Assembly (NCBI GenBank): GCA_027405735.1
Contig: JAPEHQ010000025.1
Location: 575,924-639,923 of the forward strand
From: Mucor racemosus
Lineage: Eukaryota; Mucoromycota; Mucoromycetes; Mucorales; Mucoraceae
Length of the DNA: 64,000 nt
Direction: 5' to 3'
A program made the position numbers and the translations under genes. The notes beneath the pieces were generated by a model. The model was given only the letters and a program-made list of their open reading frames with translations, was not told where the DNA came from and did no database searches. Below, in pieces: positions 35,029 to 48,770 of this stretch. Numbering within the stretch: the first letter of the stretch is position 1; each line of letters starts with the position of its first letter.

Positions 35029-38000
35029 ACATCAACAACGTATTGAATTGTATTGTCTATAATCTATATTAATAAAAACATAAAAACAAATGTAATTTAA
35101 AAACCCATTCCAGTAGAAAATGCAATGGAATCGTGAGAACGGCACGATGCTCATGGACAAAACAATATGTGCCCATACAATCAGCTCGTTATGATCATGG
35201 TCATATTTTATTATTATGCACAAATAGGGATAATGATATGCTTATGGGCAATTCTACTATTATGCACACATGGGATTAATGTCATGCACATGGACAGAAT
35301 CTATAATCCTGCACATACAGACTTAGCGTTGTGCTCGTGTGCAGTTTCTTTTGTTGTGCCATGCGCATATTATTATCTTTTTAAGCATATTTAGTGGGCA
35401 CAACAGCTCAGGTTATAGTGTGCAGCCCACCTGGGTACAACAAAATCATCTTGTGCAGCACAGGTTAACCGTAGTGGAGTACTAAAATAGGCGTACGTCT
35501 GTGATAACACTAAAATTTCATTATAAAGAGTTACTTGAACACATAATAAAAATAATCGAACATATTATTCCAAGCATTTTGATATGTATTTTTAAATGCT
35601 AAGTGTAGCTTCAACAATTTCAGAGGGAAAAACCAGCGCAACAGTGTGAATATTTGTACTGGTGATCAATTTCAGCAGAAAGTTTCTTTCAAAAACAGTA
35701 CCCATTCATTCAACATTGTCTCGGCTACAAATTTTATTAGATAAAGCAAGGATAGTTACTATAGTGATTGTTTCATAAATTTGAATGGTGCAAAAATGGC
35801 CAGCTTAAAATTGAGAAACCGCATTTAAAATGAAAATAACTCGAGAAAATATTAAGGTATTGCAATGATGGTTATTAAGTCAAGTCTACTTTATTTTCCA
35901 TTCTCTACCAGGACATCTAGGTTTTGGATCGTTGTAAAGATTTTTTTATTTTTTATAAATTTTGTGAGAGCACTTTTTCTGCTATAGAGATCCATGAAGG
36001 GATGACAGGTATGCAACGCTAAAACCATAAGATAGTACTCATTAGCGCCTATTTAACGAATTTTACCTCGTGAAAAAATATTGATTTTTTGTCGAGAAAA
36101 TTGAGATTGAATGATTGATTTTTGGTGATACAACAAAGGACCAATTTTGGACGAGGATATACAAGGAAAATTTTTTGATTTTACCAAAAAAAGATCAAAA
36201 AAATGTATACCCCCACGAAAAATAGGGCTACAGCTACGTATAAATACTCATTCTGTAGATAATTTTGTTGCGCATAACGTGCAAATAAAATATTTTAGGG
36301 TTGCATTTGAATGAAGGGCACGCTTTGATCAAAAACCGTTAAAATTTGATATTAAATTTACTAGAAACTTTATGAGAAAAACATTTTCAAAACCTACACA
36401 GATCGATTTAGAATTAAAAACTGAACCCAAGATATTTAATACGCTAGTTCAACTTACTATGCATTTTTATGAGTAATTCAACATACAAGGATTTTTTTGG
36501 ATTTTTTTATATTTTTTTGGGTTTTTTTTTCCATTTGAACACTTTCTGGATTCAAGCTCAGTCACCTGTGCATATCTGATTATACAATTTTATATGATGA
36601 TATTCAAAATCGGAGCGTGCCCCCATTTCAATAGATAATCAGGAAATAAAAAATGTTGGGTTATAATTGATATGCTACATAATATTGACAAAAGACTTAT
36701 TTCTATTCATGTTAATTTCTCAAGGAGTATAAAGGCTTTAAAAATAAAACACTTGATTTTCTCCAGCCTAAAAATACAATCTAAGATGTCAAATATCTCG
36801 AGATTTTAATAAGCTTACACATAGAGGTTTCTAAGCTAAATCTTCTTGTTTTTCAATGTTTTACTACATATATAATATGCTACACCAGGAGATTATATCA
36901 ATTTCAAAGCTAAAATATGTACTGAACCATTTGATATATAAAAATAAAGGAAAACTGTTATAAAACGAAAGAACACACTAGAACTAAAGAACTGTATTTG
37001 ATTTATCAGAATATGTTTACGTTAAATAAAACTAGAAGTTTAATCAAGTAAAGATATATCATTTATTAAAAGGAAATAAAGAGTGTTTATATACTAATTG
37101 AGTTGAGGGAAATGATGATGTGATAAGGATTATAGTTGTTATCTATTGTACTAATGTGGCATGATGGTGGAACATCATGTTTTAATACCATGCTGTAATA
37201 TCATGTTGGAACATCATGTTGGAACTGTAGTTTCGTTGATGTTTAATTGGCTTGAATTTCAGTTTGTGAACTATTGTTTTACTTTTAGATTTGACATCCA
37301 GCCAAGAGTAATAATACATCAGTATTATAAAATGGAAACATCTTATTTTATATTCAAAGTTTCTAATTATATGATTAAATAATATAAAATGTGTCTATTC
37401 ATATATATTAATCAAGTTGTCATGAACCTGTCAAGCTTAATATATTATTATACTACTATCCTAATCACATCACATATTATTACCTTATCCGAATTGCATA
37501 TCAATCTCCAACTTATGCAAGGCATTCTATTACTACACGCATTGCGGCACAACCAATGACCACATTAAAATATCAATTTACTCGCATTAAAGTTATAGAG
37601 TAATTCAGTAACACTGTGCCCCTGAAGTCTAGTTCATGAAGGGAACTAGACTCTTGAATAATTTAGTATAAATAACCATCTTATTTTCATAATTCCTTTT
37701 ATTTCTTCGTCAGTTCTCCTCATCATTTCCCTTATTATTATATATTCTGAAATAAACATACTAAACATAACAAATACTGTAAGTCTTTGTTGTCTGTGGT
37801 GTCTCTTGCCCCTTATAATATAACCCTGATCCAAGTCTAGGTTATATACTACGCTAGTTCCACGTTCTTCAATATGTTTTCATTGAACCTTATAACATAC
37901 TTTATACAACTATGCAGAACTTATCATAATATCAAACTGTGTCACAATCGTAACCAACAAGGAGTGTTTACAGAGCGGTGGACGCAGCAATATACTATAT

Positions 38001-38105
38001 ATATACTAGGAACAAAATTTGCCGAGGATGGTTTTTGTTGGTTTTTGACAATTGTAAAAAGTAGGCTTCAAATGATTTCCAAATGATTTTTGAATGTATT
38101 CACTA
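35029..38105. other. Gene-poor repeat debris
   Basis: About 3 kb without a supported gene. Contents: degenerate TGCACAT-type repeats near 35160-35450; a roughly 100-bp block at about 35718-35815 that recurs at 44005-44105; a diverged trace of R1 near 36060-36220; and imperfect CATCATGTTGGAAC repeats near 37160-37230 that resemble part of the L2 LTR. Nothing is coding. Confidence 0.5.
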
Positions 38106-39260
38106 AATATTGAGTCAGATTACGTCAAGTCCTCAAAGAACGTGTGTTCTATCTGTATGGGGCATTGGTATTTCTCGGAAAATAGAAGATTTAATACCAT
38201 AATATAAATGCACTGACCTAACATTGACCAAAATTGATCTAAGGTCGACTATAAAAAATTAAATGCGTAAATCAAAAACTTTCAATTTCTTGCATTCACA
38301 AAGTAGATCCAATTAAAAAAGCCACGTCGCATTTTTTGTTTCAACAAAAAATATTAATTTTTCGTCGAGATAAACAAAATAATAATTCATATTACAGCCT
38401 AAAGCCCATGATAACTGGGTTCCAAAATCGATTTGCAAAAATGATCAGAAAATGATTCAAAAAACAAAATTGTTTAATAGCTCATGAACTGTAAAGTAAG
38501 TAGACCTAGCTTATTAAATGTTTTTGTACAGTTTTAAATTTTGCATTGATCGAAATAAAATTCAAATAAATGTTTCACGTTAAATTTTAAGCAAAATGTA
38601 ATTGAATTTTTAGAGGTTTTTTGAAGATGCACGCCAATTTTTATAAACATGTTTTCACTGTAAATTATTAAAATGATGCACAGTATAATTATCTATCAAT
38701 TGAGCCATTACTGAGTATTTCAGCTGTATTTGTCGTAGAGAAAACAAGAATTTTGTCATTTTTTTTCAAGTTCAGAATTTGGGATGAGGGTATACAAGGG
38801 AAAAATTGAGGTTAGAAATGAGGGTATCTCTTTGCACACATTTTTGCGGATACCTCTACGAAAAATCAATATTTAAAAAAAACTAAATTGGGTCTAAGGG
38901 AACTCAACGAGCTTGATGACATGAATGTAAAAAAAAGCGTTGCTCAATTTAACGAATATTTTGAAATCTACTGCAAAAATGTCAAAAAAATGAAAAAAAA
39001 ATAAAAGTGGTCAGAATTTTTTCATACTGAAATATGCTATAGAACACTTTAAAACAAGTTAGTTTTATTATTAGACATTGTCAGTATAGCTTAATTTTTT
39101 ACAGAGATATGAAGGTTCAAAGTTTTTAATTTTTAGGTTTAGCAGTGAAATACCAGTAAAAATCTGGAAAATTAGCACTGAAAAGTTATACCAACTGCAA
39201 AAAATAGGATATTTCCTGATATTTGTTTTTGGGTTAAAGCTGAATATCTCAGGTACATTG
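38106..39260 (+). repeat. Dispersed repeat family R1, copy 3 (longest)
   Basis: About 1.15 kb, the most complete R1 copy. Its left end corresponds to 8861-8875 in reverse complement; its right end corresponds to the region near 1580 in reverse complement and to 21170. It shares TTTTTCGTCGAGATAA and the reversed partner ACGAAAAATCAATATT with copy 2. No consistent terminal repeats were found. Confidence 0.75.
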
Positions 39261-40453
39261 GCATATAAATTTTTCTTAGTATTTTTTGGTGAAAAAAAGA
39301 GTAGAGCAGGGAAGAAAAGTGAGACCCAATTTTTAAGGAAAGAGAAGTAAATTGTAGCTGTTTTTTGAGTCTTTCGTGAGGTATAGAATAAATTTAAGAA
39401 TATATAGCATAATGGGACCAATTTATATATGCTTATCAGTGTCTAAGATATATACTAAAGAGTGTTTAGTACGAGGCCAGTTATAGAAAAGAGGATATGC
39501 TTCGATGTTGAAGAGTGAAAACGATGAATATTGTTGCTGATAATGATGCCGCTGCACATTTCCTACTCTGAAGATCTTAATCATTATTGCACTCAAATCA
39601 TCCTCCCCTTATTGTAACATATATCCCTATACCTTTATATATACTTTATTTATTATTCTTATCATATTCAATTTTAACAAAAAATTCATTACACTAGGAA
39701 AATTCACTCCCTCTAAATTAAAATGGCTGTTTATAATCAAATGTTTTCTATTTTTTATTTGTCAAAATACAGGTATTTAATTCTTTGAATAATCACAGCA
39801 CTTGGATAGAAAAGTATAAGATACAACGTTTCTATTATTTCTAACAACCCTAACCATTATTATAGGTAATTTTCATTTATTTTCTACAAAGAATATAAAT
39901 GTTTAATGTATCATTGTAATTCCCGAAATTTGCACAAATTAACAGCAAAAATTGAAAATGAACGTGATGCAGCTTTCTAGTTTGATCGTTTGAAAAAGCA
40001 TGTATTCAAAGAAGGTAATAAATCAATTCAATATCTTCATCCTGAATTCTAGTTTTACTTTATTCGATATGTAATCAATGTCAAAGTGATGAACTGTGGA
40101 GCTTTTTGCGATTACCATACAATTTTCAAATTATTTTAGCAGATACTGCGACATACACAATTTTTCGGCACAAATTCCATCCCATTACGCTCAAGTATTT
40201 CCATATATAAAACTGTGATGACATGAAGGGAATTACACATCCCATCTAATCTCGACGATTCTTGTACAACTCCATGTGGCATATGAAAATGCGGGGTAAG
40301 ATAATAGAGACCTGTTCACACCATCGTCCTGATACGCATGTGAAAATGAACCATCAATTCCATGTGACACAAAGTTAAAAATGGCACATATAAACATAAC
40401 AATAAAGTATGCTGTTTTTTTCTTATCTTTCTACAAAATAAATTATAAAAAAA
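39261..40453. other. Promoter side of the acyl-CoA oxidase gene; possible coding remnant
   Basis: AT-rich. Around 39930-40015 a short frame reads like a decayed protein piece (KIENERDAAF, in-frame stop, FDRLKKHVFKEG), unassigned. The last few hundred bases before 40454 presumably hold the oxidase promoter; a TATAAA-like stretch is near 40391. Confidence 0.4.
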
Positions 40454-42819
40454 ATGTCGAATACTAGCAAAAGAATTAATGCCGTTCAACAACATTTAAC
40501 TCCTCAGCAAAAGCATACTCAAGCGGTGGAGTAAGTTTATTCAAATATCTACTACATTACAATGGTTTAATATTATGTATATAGTCCTGTTGCTAGTATG
40601 AATGAAGAGCGCGAAAAGGCTGCTTTTAATATTCGGGAATTAACATATCTTCTTGATGGTGGTGAAAAGTCTACTGTGGTTAGTTGGAAATATTTGATCT
40701 AGTATAAAAATAGCATACTAAATCATTTTGTATATTAGCTTAAAGAACGTTTTATGCAAGATTTTGAAAGAGACCCATTATTCAAAATGGATGATATCCA
40801 TGATATCTCAAAAGAACAACTTCGCGAAAGAACAATGGAAAAGGTAATTGATAAAAATTTGAATGGTATCAAGGAAATTAAATTTAAATGGATATAGTTT
40901 CGTAGTCTGTTGCATCATTTATCAAACGAAAGCCTTGATATCTTTAGAAAAAGAATGGAGATTGTTAGTTTGATTGATCCGGGGTTTTGGACTAGATTTG
41001 GTGTTCATTGTAAGTCTAGTAAATCAAAAAAAAAAAAAAAATCTAAATACTGAATTTTGTGATAGATGGTTTATTCGTTGGTGCTTTACAAAGCAATGCT
41101 ACTTCTGGGCAATTAGGCTATTGGTTTCAAAAAGGCGCATTATCATTATCTGGCATGGTAGGGTGTTTTGCCATGACAGAACTTGGTCATGGCTCTAATG
41201 TTCCTGGATTAGAAACAACCGCTACATTTGATGAAGCTGCAGATCAGTTTATTATCCACACACCTACTGTCACTGCTACCAAGTGGTGGATTGGTGGAGC
41301 CGCACATAGTGCAACACATTCAGCTGTTTTCGCTCAACTCATTGTTAAGGGCAAAAATTACGGTACAAAATGCTTTGTTGTTCCTCTCAGAGATCCAAAA
41401 ACTTATAATACACTTCCCGGAATTAATATCGGCGATTTGGGCAAAAAAATGGGTCGTGATGGTATTGACAATGGCTATATTCAATTTACAAACGTAAGGA
41501 TCCCTCGTGGTTACATGTTGATGAAGCATGCTCAAGTGTCTCGCTCTGGAAACGTCAAGGAACCTAAATTACAACAACTAACTTATGGTGCCCTTTTACA
41601 AGGCCGTGTTGCTATGGTGGTTGATAGTGGAAATGTTTCAAAAAAAGCATTGACAATTGCTATACGTTATGCTGCCGTTCGTCGTCAATTCTCTAACTCC
41701 AAATCAGATATTGAAACCAAATTACTTGATTATCCTATTCATCAGAGACGTTTAATGCCTTTAATGGCTCAAACTTTTGCTATGTTGTTTACTGGCAATG
41801 AAATGACTGCCATGTACAATAAGATGATGGGACGTTTAGAAAATGCAAAGGCTGATGATCCTGATCTTGCTGAGGTTTTGGAAATGTTGAAAGAAACTCA
41901 CTCTACTAGCGCTGGTTTAAAGGCATTCTGTACTTGGAATTGCTTGAGCACAATTGAAGCTTGTCGTCAAGCTTGCGGTGGTCATGGTTACTCTTCTTAT
42001 ACCGGTTTAGCTGGAATGTATCAAGATTTCGCCGTTCAATGTACTTGGGAGGGCGACAATACAATTTTAACTTTGCAGCTTGGACGTTACTTGATTAGTA
42101 GTTATCGTGAGGTACTTTCTGGCAAGAAACTCTCTCCTGGTGTTGGCTACTTGAATAACCTTGATGCTTTGATTGGCAAACGTTGTAATGTTACAAATAA
42201 CGTATCACTTGTTGATCCTGCAATTATTATCGAGGGCTGGCAAGTCGTTTGCGCTAATGTTGTTCAAAATGCTGCATTAGAATTTCAAGAGTGTATTGAT
42301 CGTGGTCTTGATGCTGACGATGCCTATGAGCAATGCTCTCAATCAAGATTATATGCTGCAAAACTTCACTCTTATGGCTATTTGTTTAATAGATTTGTTG
42401 ATGGTGTTTCCAAAGTAAAAGGCAATTTGAAATCTGTCTTGATGGATGTTTGTCTTTTATATGGTTTCTATACTATTGAAGAAAATGCAGGCGCCTTTTT
42501 GCAATATGAATACTTTTCTCCCAAACAAATCGAATACATTAGATTCAAGACAAATGAACTTTGTGGTACTGTTAGAGAGCAAGCTATTCCACTTGTTGAT
42601 TCATTCAATTTGAGTGATTACATGGTAAACAGCCCATTAGGCCGGGCTGATGGTAATGTGTATGTCCATTACTTTGATCAAGTGAAGCGTTCGAATCCTC
42701 AAGGTCCTCACCCTTACTTTGAGCGCTTGATTAAGCCATTGATCGAACGTCAATTGGATAATGATGATATGGATGATGAAGAAGCCGGCCTTGAGAGCGA
42801 GGATGAAGAAGAAGAATAG
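40454..42819 (+). CDS. POX1: Acyl-CoA oxidase
   Basis: First enzyme of peroxisomal beta-oxidation, oxidising acyl-CoA to trans-2-enoyl-CoA with FAD and producing hydrogen peroxide. Exons 40454-40530, 40585-40678, 40739-40843, 40898-41009 and 41066-42819 give 713 residues, the usual size. The N-terminal oxidase segment has RELTYLLDGGEKST and GFWTRFGVHYGLF across two introns. Core motifs are GCFAMTELGHGSNVPGLET, KWWIGGAAHSATHS and GLGGxYG-like GHGYSSYTGLAG. The catalytic glutamate is probably the one in CTWEGDNTIL (about residue 458). The C-terminus is a run of acidic residues ending EDEEEE and lacks an SKL-type PTS1, so import must use another route if it is peroxisomal. Confidence 0.94.
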
Positions 42820-43359
42820 AAATAATAGAGTACATATAGACTTCATTTCTTTCGATAAATAAATATACGAGCTTAATGAAATAAACCTCTCATGAAACCA
42901 TGTTCTGTTTGTAATCAAAATAATAGTGGCTATTCAAGACTGACAAAATTTAATCCTGAGCTCAAATCTATCACATAAGAAAATAAATCGAATTACTGTA
43001 TATATTACACACGTAAGAAGCATATGGAGCAAATTGAAGGCTGTTCTATGCTTGTCATTTCGACTAATAAATGTATCGGGAAACACTTGAGCTTCTATCC
43101 TTAATCATGTAAAACGGCATTTACACTGCGAAGGATACATAAAATTAAATCCAAGCGTGTCGTCCTTTCTTTTTATATTGGTAAAATGAAGTGCACTCAT
43201 GATGCCAATAAGAAAACCCAAATCCTTAACAGCTGAAATTTGAGAAACGATAAATAACCCTGAAAAAAGTTATGTGTTGTGTAAGAGTAGTTTTATTTTT
43301 ACTGACAATAATCGTTTCATATAAATTTTCAAAAGTTTTTTATTTTTTTTTTGCCTTTA
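42820..43359. other. 3' flank, no gene recognised
   Basis: Contains AATAAATA sequence just after the oxidase stop (about 42857) and then AT-rich sequence. It marks the border between the last housekeeping gene and subtelomeric material. Confidence 0.5.
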
Positions 43360-46300
43360 GTGATGCCAAATTATACTTTGATAGAAATGTGTTGGAAGAA
43401 ATTGCGATTAACCAAGAGAAAGAATATAGTAAATTTCACTCAAAATTAGAAAAACTTTTTATAAAGAAAAGGTAAGAAAACATGAACCGATATTTACAGA
43501 TGTAAAGACAATGAATCAAAAATTACTCCTGAAGACAAGCATTCAGCAAATGAACTAATCCTAATATGCAATAACTAGAATGTGGGTTTTGAAGTAACGA
43601 GAAAGAAGAGAAATATTAAAGTACTTTGAGAGTATCCATCAAAATAGTACACCAATTTGGACTAATCTGATGAATCTGTTGAATTGCAGTAGTATTGTTT
43701 ATAGTGCATTAATATGATTTCAAAAATGAACACGGTGGTGAATATGACGACACAGAATTCAATCAAGATTTGTTAGCAATTGACAATGGGAATACTACTG
43801 TATTTATATGAGTTATTATTTTTATCAGCAATGAAAAACAATGCTAACGTGATTATATTAGATTCAAATGGCTGAAAATCCAGATTTGTCCTACAATTCA
43901 AAGGCTGCTCACCGGAATTGATCATACAAAGTTGAGTATTTGGGTGGTATTGGAGATGTAGAGTGGCTCTTCAAGAGTATTGATAATGATAAAATGGTAA
44001 AATTATTCGGCTACAAATTTTATTTAATGGAGCAAGGGTAGTTACCATTGTGATTGTTGTTTAAATTTGAATGATCCAGAAATGACCAGCTTAAAATTGC
44101 AGTGAGCGTCAAAAGTGTCAAAGTATACAAATTCTTAAGTGATATAAGAATTTTGTAAGTGCTTGAAAACTTCAATTGATGGCCTGCTTCGAATCTTAAT
44201 ACGTTCATCTTGGATCCTTATCTTGCATATTTCCATGTCAGCATGAAACAAAATACGAATACATGTGTGAGGTTGTTCAAAATATCGATTGCCTCAATAC
44301 CTGTCATCATATAAACAAATTAAAGAATATCAAAGGTTTACATGGCAAGTTGAATAAAATGCAGGGAGTAAGCAGTTTTTGGTATAATTACCAACCATGC
44401 TAATTTTAAATTTTATATAGGGCTTATCTGAAGATTATCAAAGAACGTGGATCAATTTGATACATGCGAAATCCTTGGATAAGAGTGTGCTAACTAGTGG
44501 ATATATATACATTTTATGTCTTTATTTGATATTAAAAAATATATATTTCAGCTGTTTTTATTAGATCAAAACATTCCACCACAAAAAAAAGATGATGGAT
44601 ACTTTCATTGCCCTTATGGATTTGCAAAACAAATTGTCGATCTGAATAGCTAGCCTCAAAATAACGACAGCGCAATAAATGCAATGGTGGATTTGGATAA
44701 AAAAGAGCGAGAGGAGGAAATTGGCTTTCAAGGTGAAGATCAGACCACGCAATTTAGTAAGACCTCACGGCAAATGGGTACATGCTACAAATTAATAAAT
44801 GCTCTTTAGGTATTGATTATGATAATAGCTTTTATAAAAACTTGAATTTGCTAATTCATCGCAAATCGGGTGCTATTATTTATGTGTACTGTCAAAAAGC
44901 TCTTGAACCAAAGGCAGTATGGGCTCATTTAAAGTAAAAAGGGCATTTATACGCTACTAGTGCTCGTAATATGTTAAAAGTAGATTTTCTAGACGTGTTG
45001 AGAAATAGAGGAGCTAAAGATGGAGATGAAATGAGGCATTACATGGAACCAAATTGTGAGGAATTGGAATGTATCACTATATTGCCCGTCCATGATGGAC
45101 ATGTGTGTTCAGTTTGTGATGAAAACAAAAAATTTTACACAACTGCATCATTACTGACAATGAAATGGCATTTCCGCATGAAGCATGAAAGTATGTATTG
45201 CAATAACTACATTTTTTCTCGCAAGTTGCAAACCATATTCAACAACAACCGAGCAAAGTACTATCTTATTAAAGTGAATATTAATATATGAAATGTCTCA
45301 GTGTCTGCATCTAATCAACTTTCAAAGAGCTATCACATGGAATATACTTTGTCTGCAACTGCTCAACAACAACAACAACAATAACTAATTTTCAGCAATA
45401 ACATTTATGCCAGGCAAATCACTTCACTTGATAATTATGGCCATGATGTTGAAATATTTAATCGAAGCGAAAAACTTAATAACCCATTTATTGAGCATTT
45501 CGAATTGAAAGACTTCTATGAAGAATTCAAAACAAACGCAATTAGTATCATGGAGTTGAGGCGTAAGCTCTATTCTTTTGTGTCTAGAGAGACATATAAA
45601 TTGTGTCCAGAATACGTTAACATTAGAGATACTATTCATTGATTCCTTGATAGAACCAACACCATGATGAAAAAGACTTCAAATGGGTATTTCTGGCATC
45701 AGAAAGCAAAAATGTTAAGCTCAGAAAGGTAGGTTTATACTTGGTATGTAAGACACACACAAATATATTTTAAAGTTTCTCAGCAATTGGGTTAAATCCA
45801 ATTCAAGTTGCAACATTAAAGCAATATGCTAACCATTGGGCAAATATGATCATGGTGCTCGCTAGAAATGTAAATAGAAGCAGCAATGAAGCCAGTGGCA
45901 TAGAGTTTTGGTTTTTCGATAGACAGAAGATAATAAACGAAAATCAAAGAGTTAAATTGTTGAATTTACTTACTGAAGCAAAAAAGGATGAACCAGAACA
46001 AGCAGTTGTGAAATTACTACTATTTGATGTGAGTATGAGCATTGTCTGCAGTCAAAATCCATCGCATTTAGACAATGTTGATCACATTTTAATGAAAACA
46101 GCTAGTGACACATACTGTAAACTCTGTCTTATTAACCACAATGGCAGTTACAAACCTCTTCGTTACATGACAAAAGTTCATGCAATAATGGTATATTGTT
46201 TTAGAGCCGTTATAATATATTCTATTTTTTTTTCGAAGCAAGGGTTGCTCGATTTGAACGAAGGTAAGGAATCTGAAATAATACACTATATGATTTATTT

Positions 46301-46747
46301 TAAATTTGTACATAAAAATACATCAGAGAGAAATTAAGGAGAACAAGATGACAATAAAGTAGAAGAAAACGAGGATACCGAACTCGATGAAAGCGAAGAT
46401 AAACATGCTGATTAAATTGAGGAGGAAGACGATTCGATTATTTAGTTAAATATGATAAGCTTGATATACAAGAAAATTACCAACCTACAGAGCTAGAGCA
46501 ATCACAACAACAACATCAATCACAATTAGACGATGAAACAAGTCTTTATGACTCTGAAGAAACTGATGTCAATAATATTGATCATCAACAATATATCATT
46601 TCTCAATGTGATTTTAGTTAAACTGAAGAGCTCGAAGAATTAAAATTTCTTAAAGTTTTGAAGAAAGCAAGCATAAGTGTAGAGAGTTGGTATTTTGAAA
46701 TGATACAAAATTATGATTTAACTTATTATCCCAGAAAGAGGATATAA
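43360..46747 (+). pseudogene. Subtelomeric zinc-finger gene Z, copy A (decayed)
   Basis: A multi-exon gene relic parallel to 59592-62073. Coding-like blocks in order: CEVVQNIDCLNTCHHINKL and SEDYQRTWINLIHAK (44250-44490), FHCPYGFAKQ (about 44600), LLIHRKSGAIIYVYCQ with a second finger (44845-44935), FLDVLRNRGAKDGDE, HVCSVCDENKKFY...MKWHFRMKHE (44985-45190), QITSLDNYGHD...RRKLYSFVSRET (45420-45640), LKQYANHWANMIMVLAR (45810-45870), and a Q/E-rich tail to 46747. In-frame stops occur at several points where copy B is open, for example before KGHLY, in IRDTIH*F and before TEELEEL. The zinc-finger layout resembles the N-terminal part of fungal telomere-linked helicase proteins (DUF3505-like); that link is inference. 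A roughly 100-bp repeat inserted at 44005. Confidence 0.6.
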
Positions 46748-48053
46748 TTAAAAAACAAACAAAAAACAAACATAAAGATTCATATATTTAGTTTACATTT
46801 CTACTAATTATTTATACCAAGTGAGACTTGACTATACTAAATATCGGAAGATGAGAATGAGATAAACTTGTTCTTCTGTCATTCTTCAGTTTAGACAAAC
46901 TTTCAGTTGAACAGAACAACTGCGCCTACTTACGAGTGCTCATGGAGTTAATTGAGTGGGCAGTAATGACAGTATAAAAGAATCTTTGGTATCTCCATTG
47001 GTATGGAATAGAACAATGCTATCGTTATCTGAATATACTGGCCAGTATAGGAGGATATGAAATTCTGTTTTTCATGTATCAAATGTGGTATACATGGTAT
47101 CATCACTTGCCGATGATAGTCATTGGATCTGTTAACACTCATTTATCATAAAAACTACTAGACAAGTTTAATATTTTGAATAAAATGAATCGAATTACTA
47201 ACTTTCTATTTTACGTATGCTGCTTCGGTGCCTATCTTACTTCTATAATACTGATTTCCGACAATTTTCGAATCTTGGACTATTACAGCCTAGATAACAA
47301 AGTGATATGTTTCTTGATGCTTGAAATTTACAAAGCAGAAGAAGATAAAGAGCTTACTACTACCAGTTTAGAAACAGCTAAATACAATTATTGGTTTTTC
47401 TTCATCTCCAGGATACACACTTCCACATTTGACACAAGATGAAAATATAGAAAAGCTCATAAGTAATCGCAATGATTTCAATACGAGAGCTTTATCTTAT
47501 ATCCAATATGTGGTCCGCAATTCATCAACACATCAATAATTAATTATAAAGGATCATCCAAACGAATATCAACATGCAACATTAATAATAGTGGAAAAAA
47601 AAGAAAAATGACTAATAAAACAGATACATTATAATTTTTCGATACATAAGGACATTTTGTATTATATTGGTTATTTTAACCCTGATACTTTCCTTTAAGG
47701 TTTTGTATTCATTTATTTCTTAATTTGTAGTTATATTTTATATACAAGGTATAGTAGTTAGTACTCATAATTTTCACCAACAAAATCTTAAACTATATTA
47801 CCGATTCCTCTGTAATGCTTTAGTTTGGCCTATGATCATTCATTCATATAAACGCATAAGCAGTTTAATCACTATTGCATAGCCACAGTATCAAACAGTG
47901 TCGATTTCGAATTAGTCCAGATTATTTTCGGTAGCACCAACCCCCTAACCTTTGTATAACTCAACTTCATCAAAAGTATAACCGAACCAAACAGGATGAC
48001 AAGGGCTTGAGATTTTCATAAATACACATTTTTCATGATAGTACATTTCCAAC
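46748..48053. other. No gene recognised
   Basis: AT-rich. An 88-codon frame at 47176-47442 (MNKMNRITNFLFYVCC...) has a hydrophobic start but no recognisable family or splice context; not called. Confidence 0.45.
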
Positions 48054-48209
48054 TCAAATTCCTACATAATGTGCCAGACCAACTCTTTCAAATAGGCCAG
48101 TTTGACGACATGCCGCTAATCCACCTTCTTTACGTAATTCCAAAATAAGCGAATGACATCTATCTGGTTCCAAGAATTGGATTAATCGCACAATATTCTT
48201 ATTTTGCAT
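48054..48209 (-). pseudogene. Short unrecognised coding fragment
   Basis: 51-codon minus-strand frame with convincing protein composition (VRLIQFLEPDRCHSLILEL, then LAACRQTGLFERVGLAHY). A possible donor GTAGGA follows AHY. It may be one exon of an unrecognised gene or a relic. No neighbouring exon was found. Confidence 0.35.
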
Positions 48210-48765
48210 TTTGACGAAAACAGTTTATTATACTTGATTTGAATCTTTGCCTGTTTCTGTGGCCCAGTTCATTTTCTTCATGTTTTTAATGTAATAATTA
48301 CTACTAATCTTGATGGTCAGTAAACATAAATTTCCAATCTAGCGCCTAAAAATCCTCTCCCATAATAACCTTTAATGCTGTTGTATAATTATCACCTTCT
48401 ACTATCTATACACACCACATTTGGTTACACTCTATAAACCTCATTATTAATTTATACTGTTACTTCGAGCAGTCTTTTTCTACTAGTCTGTCATTAGTAT
48501 ATAAACTACATCTCATGAATAAAAGAATAAGGATTAGTTTAGCTTTGATCTCGTAGTTTGACCCACAGTTGGAAAGCGGACATTTATCAAGACTTTACTT
48601 TTATTATTTTTAATTATTCTAGCATTATCAGACGACATATGTTAGAATAAAACAAATGCATCCACTTTACTATTTCCTGCCACTATGATGTTAACTTCTC
48701 TATCTTTCGCTGGGTTTTTAACAGAATAAATGTATAATATGTACCTGTTTTATCTACCGTATGCA
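48210..48765. other. No gene recognised
   Basis: AT-rich spacer before the solo LTR. Confidence 0.4.
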
Positions 48766-48770
48766 TACTC

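Noticed and set aside
47176..47442. 88-codon frame with hydrophobic start
   Set aside because: No recognisable family, no paralogue in the window and no supporting splice sites; could be chance in AT-rich DNA.
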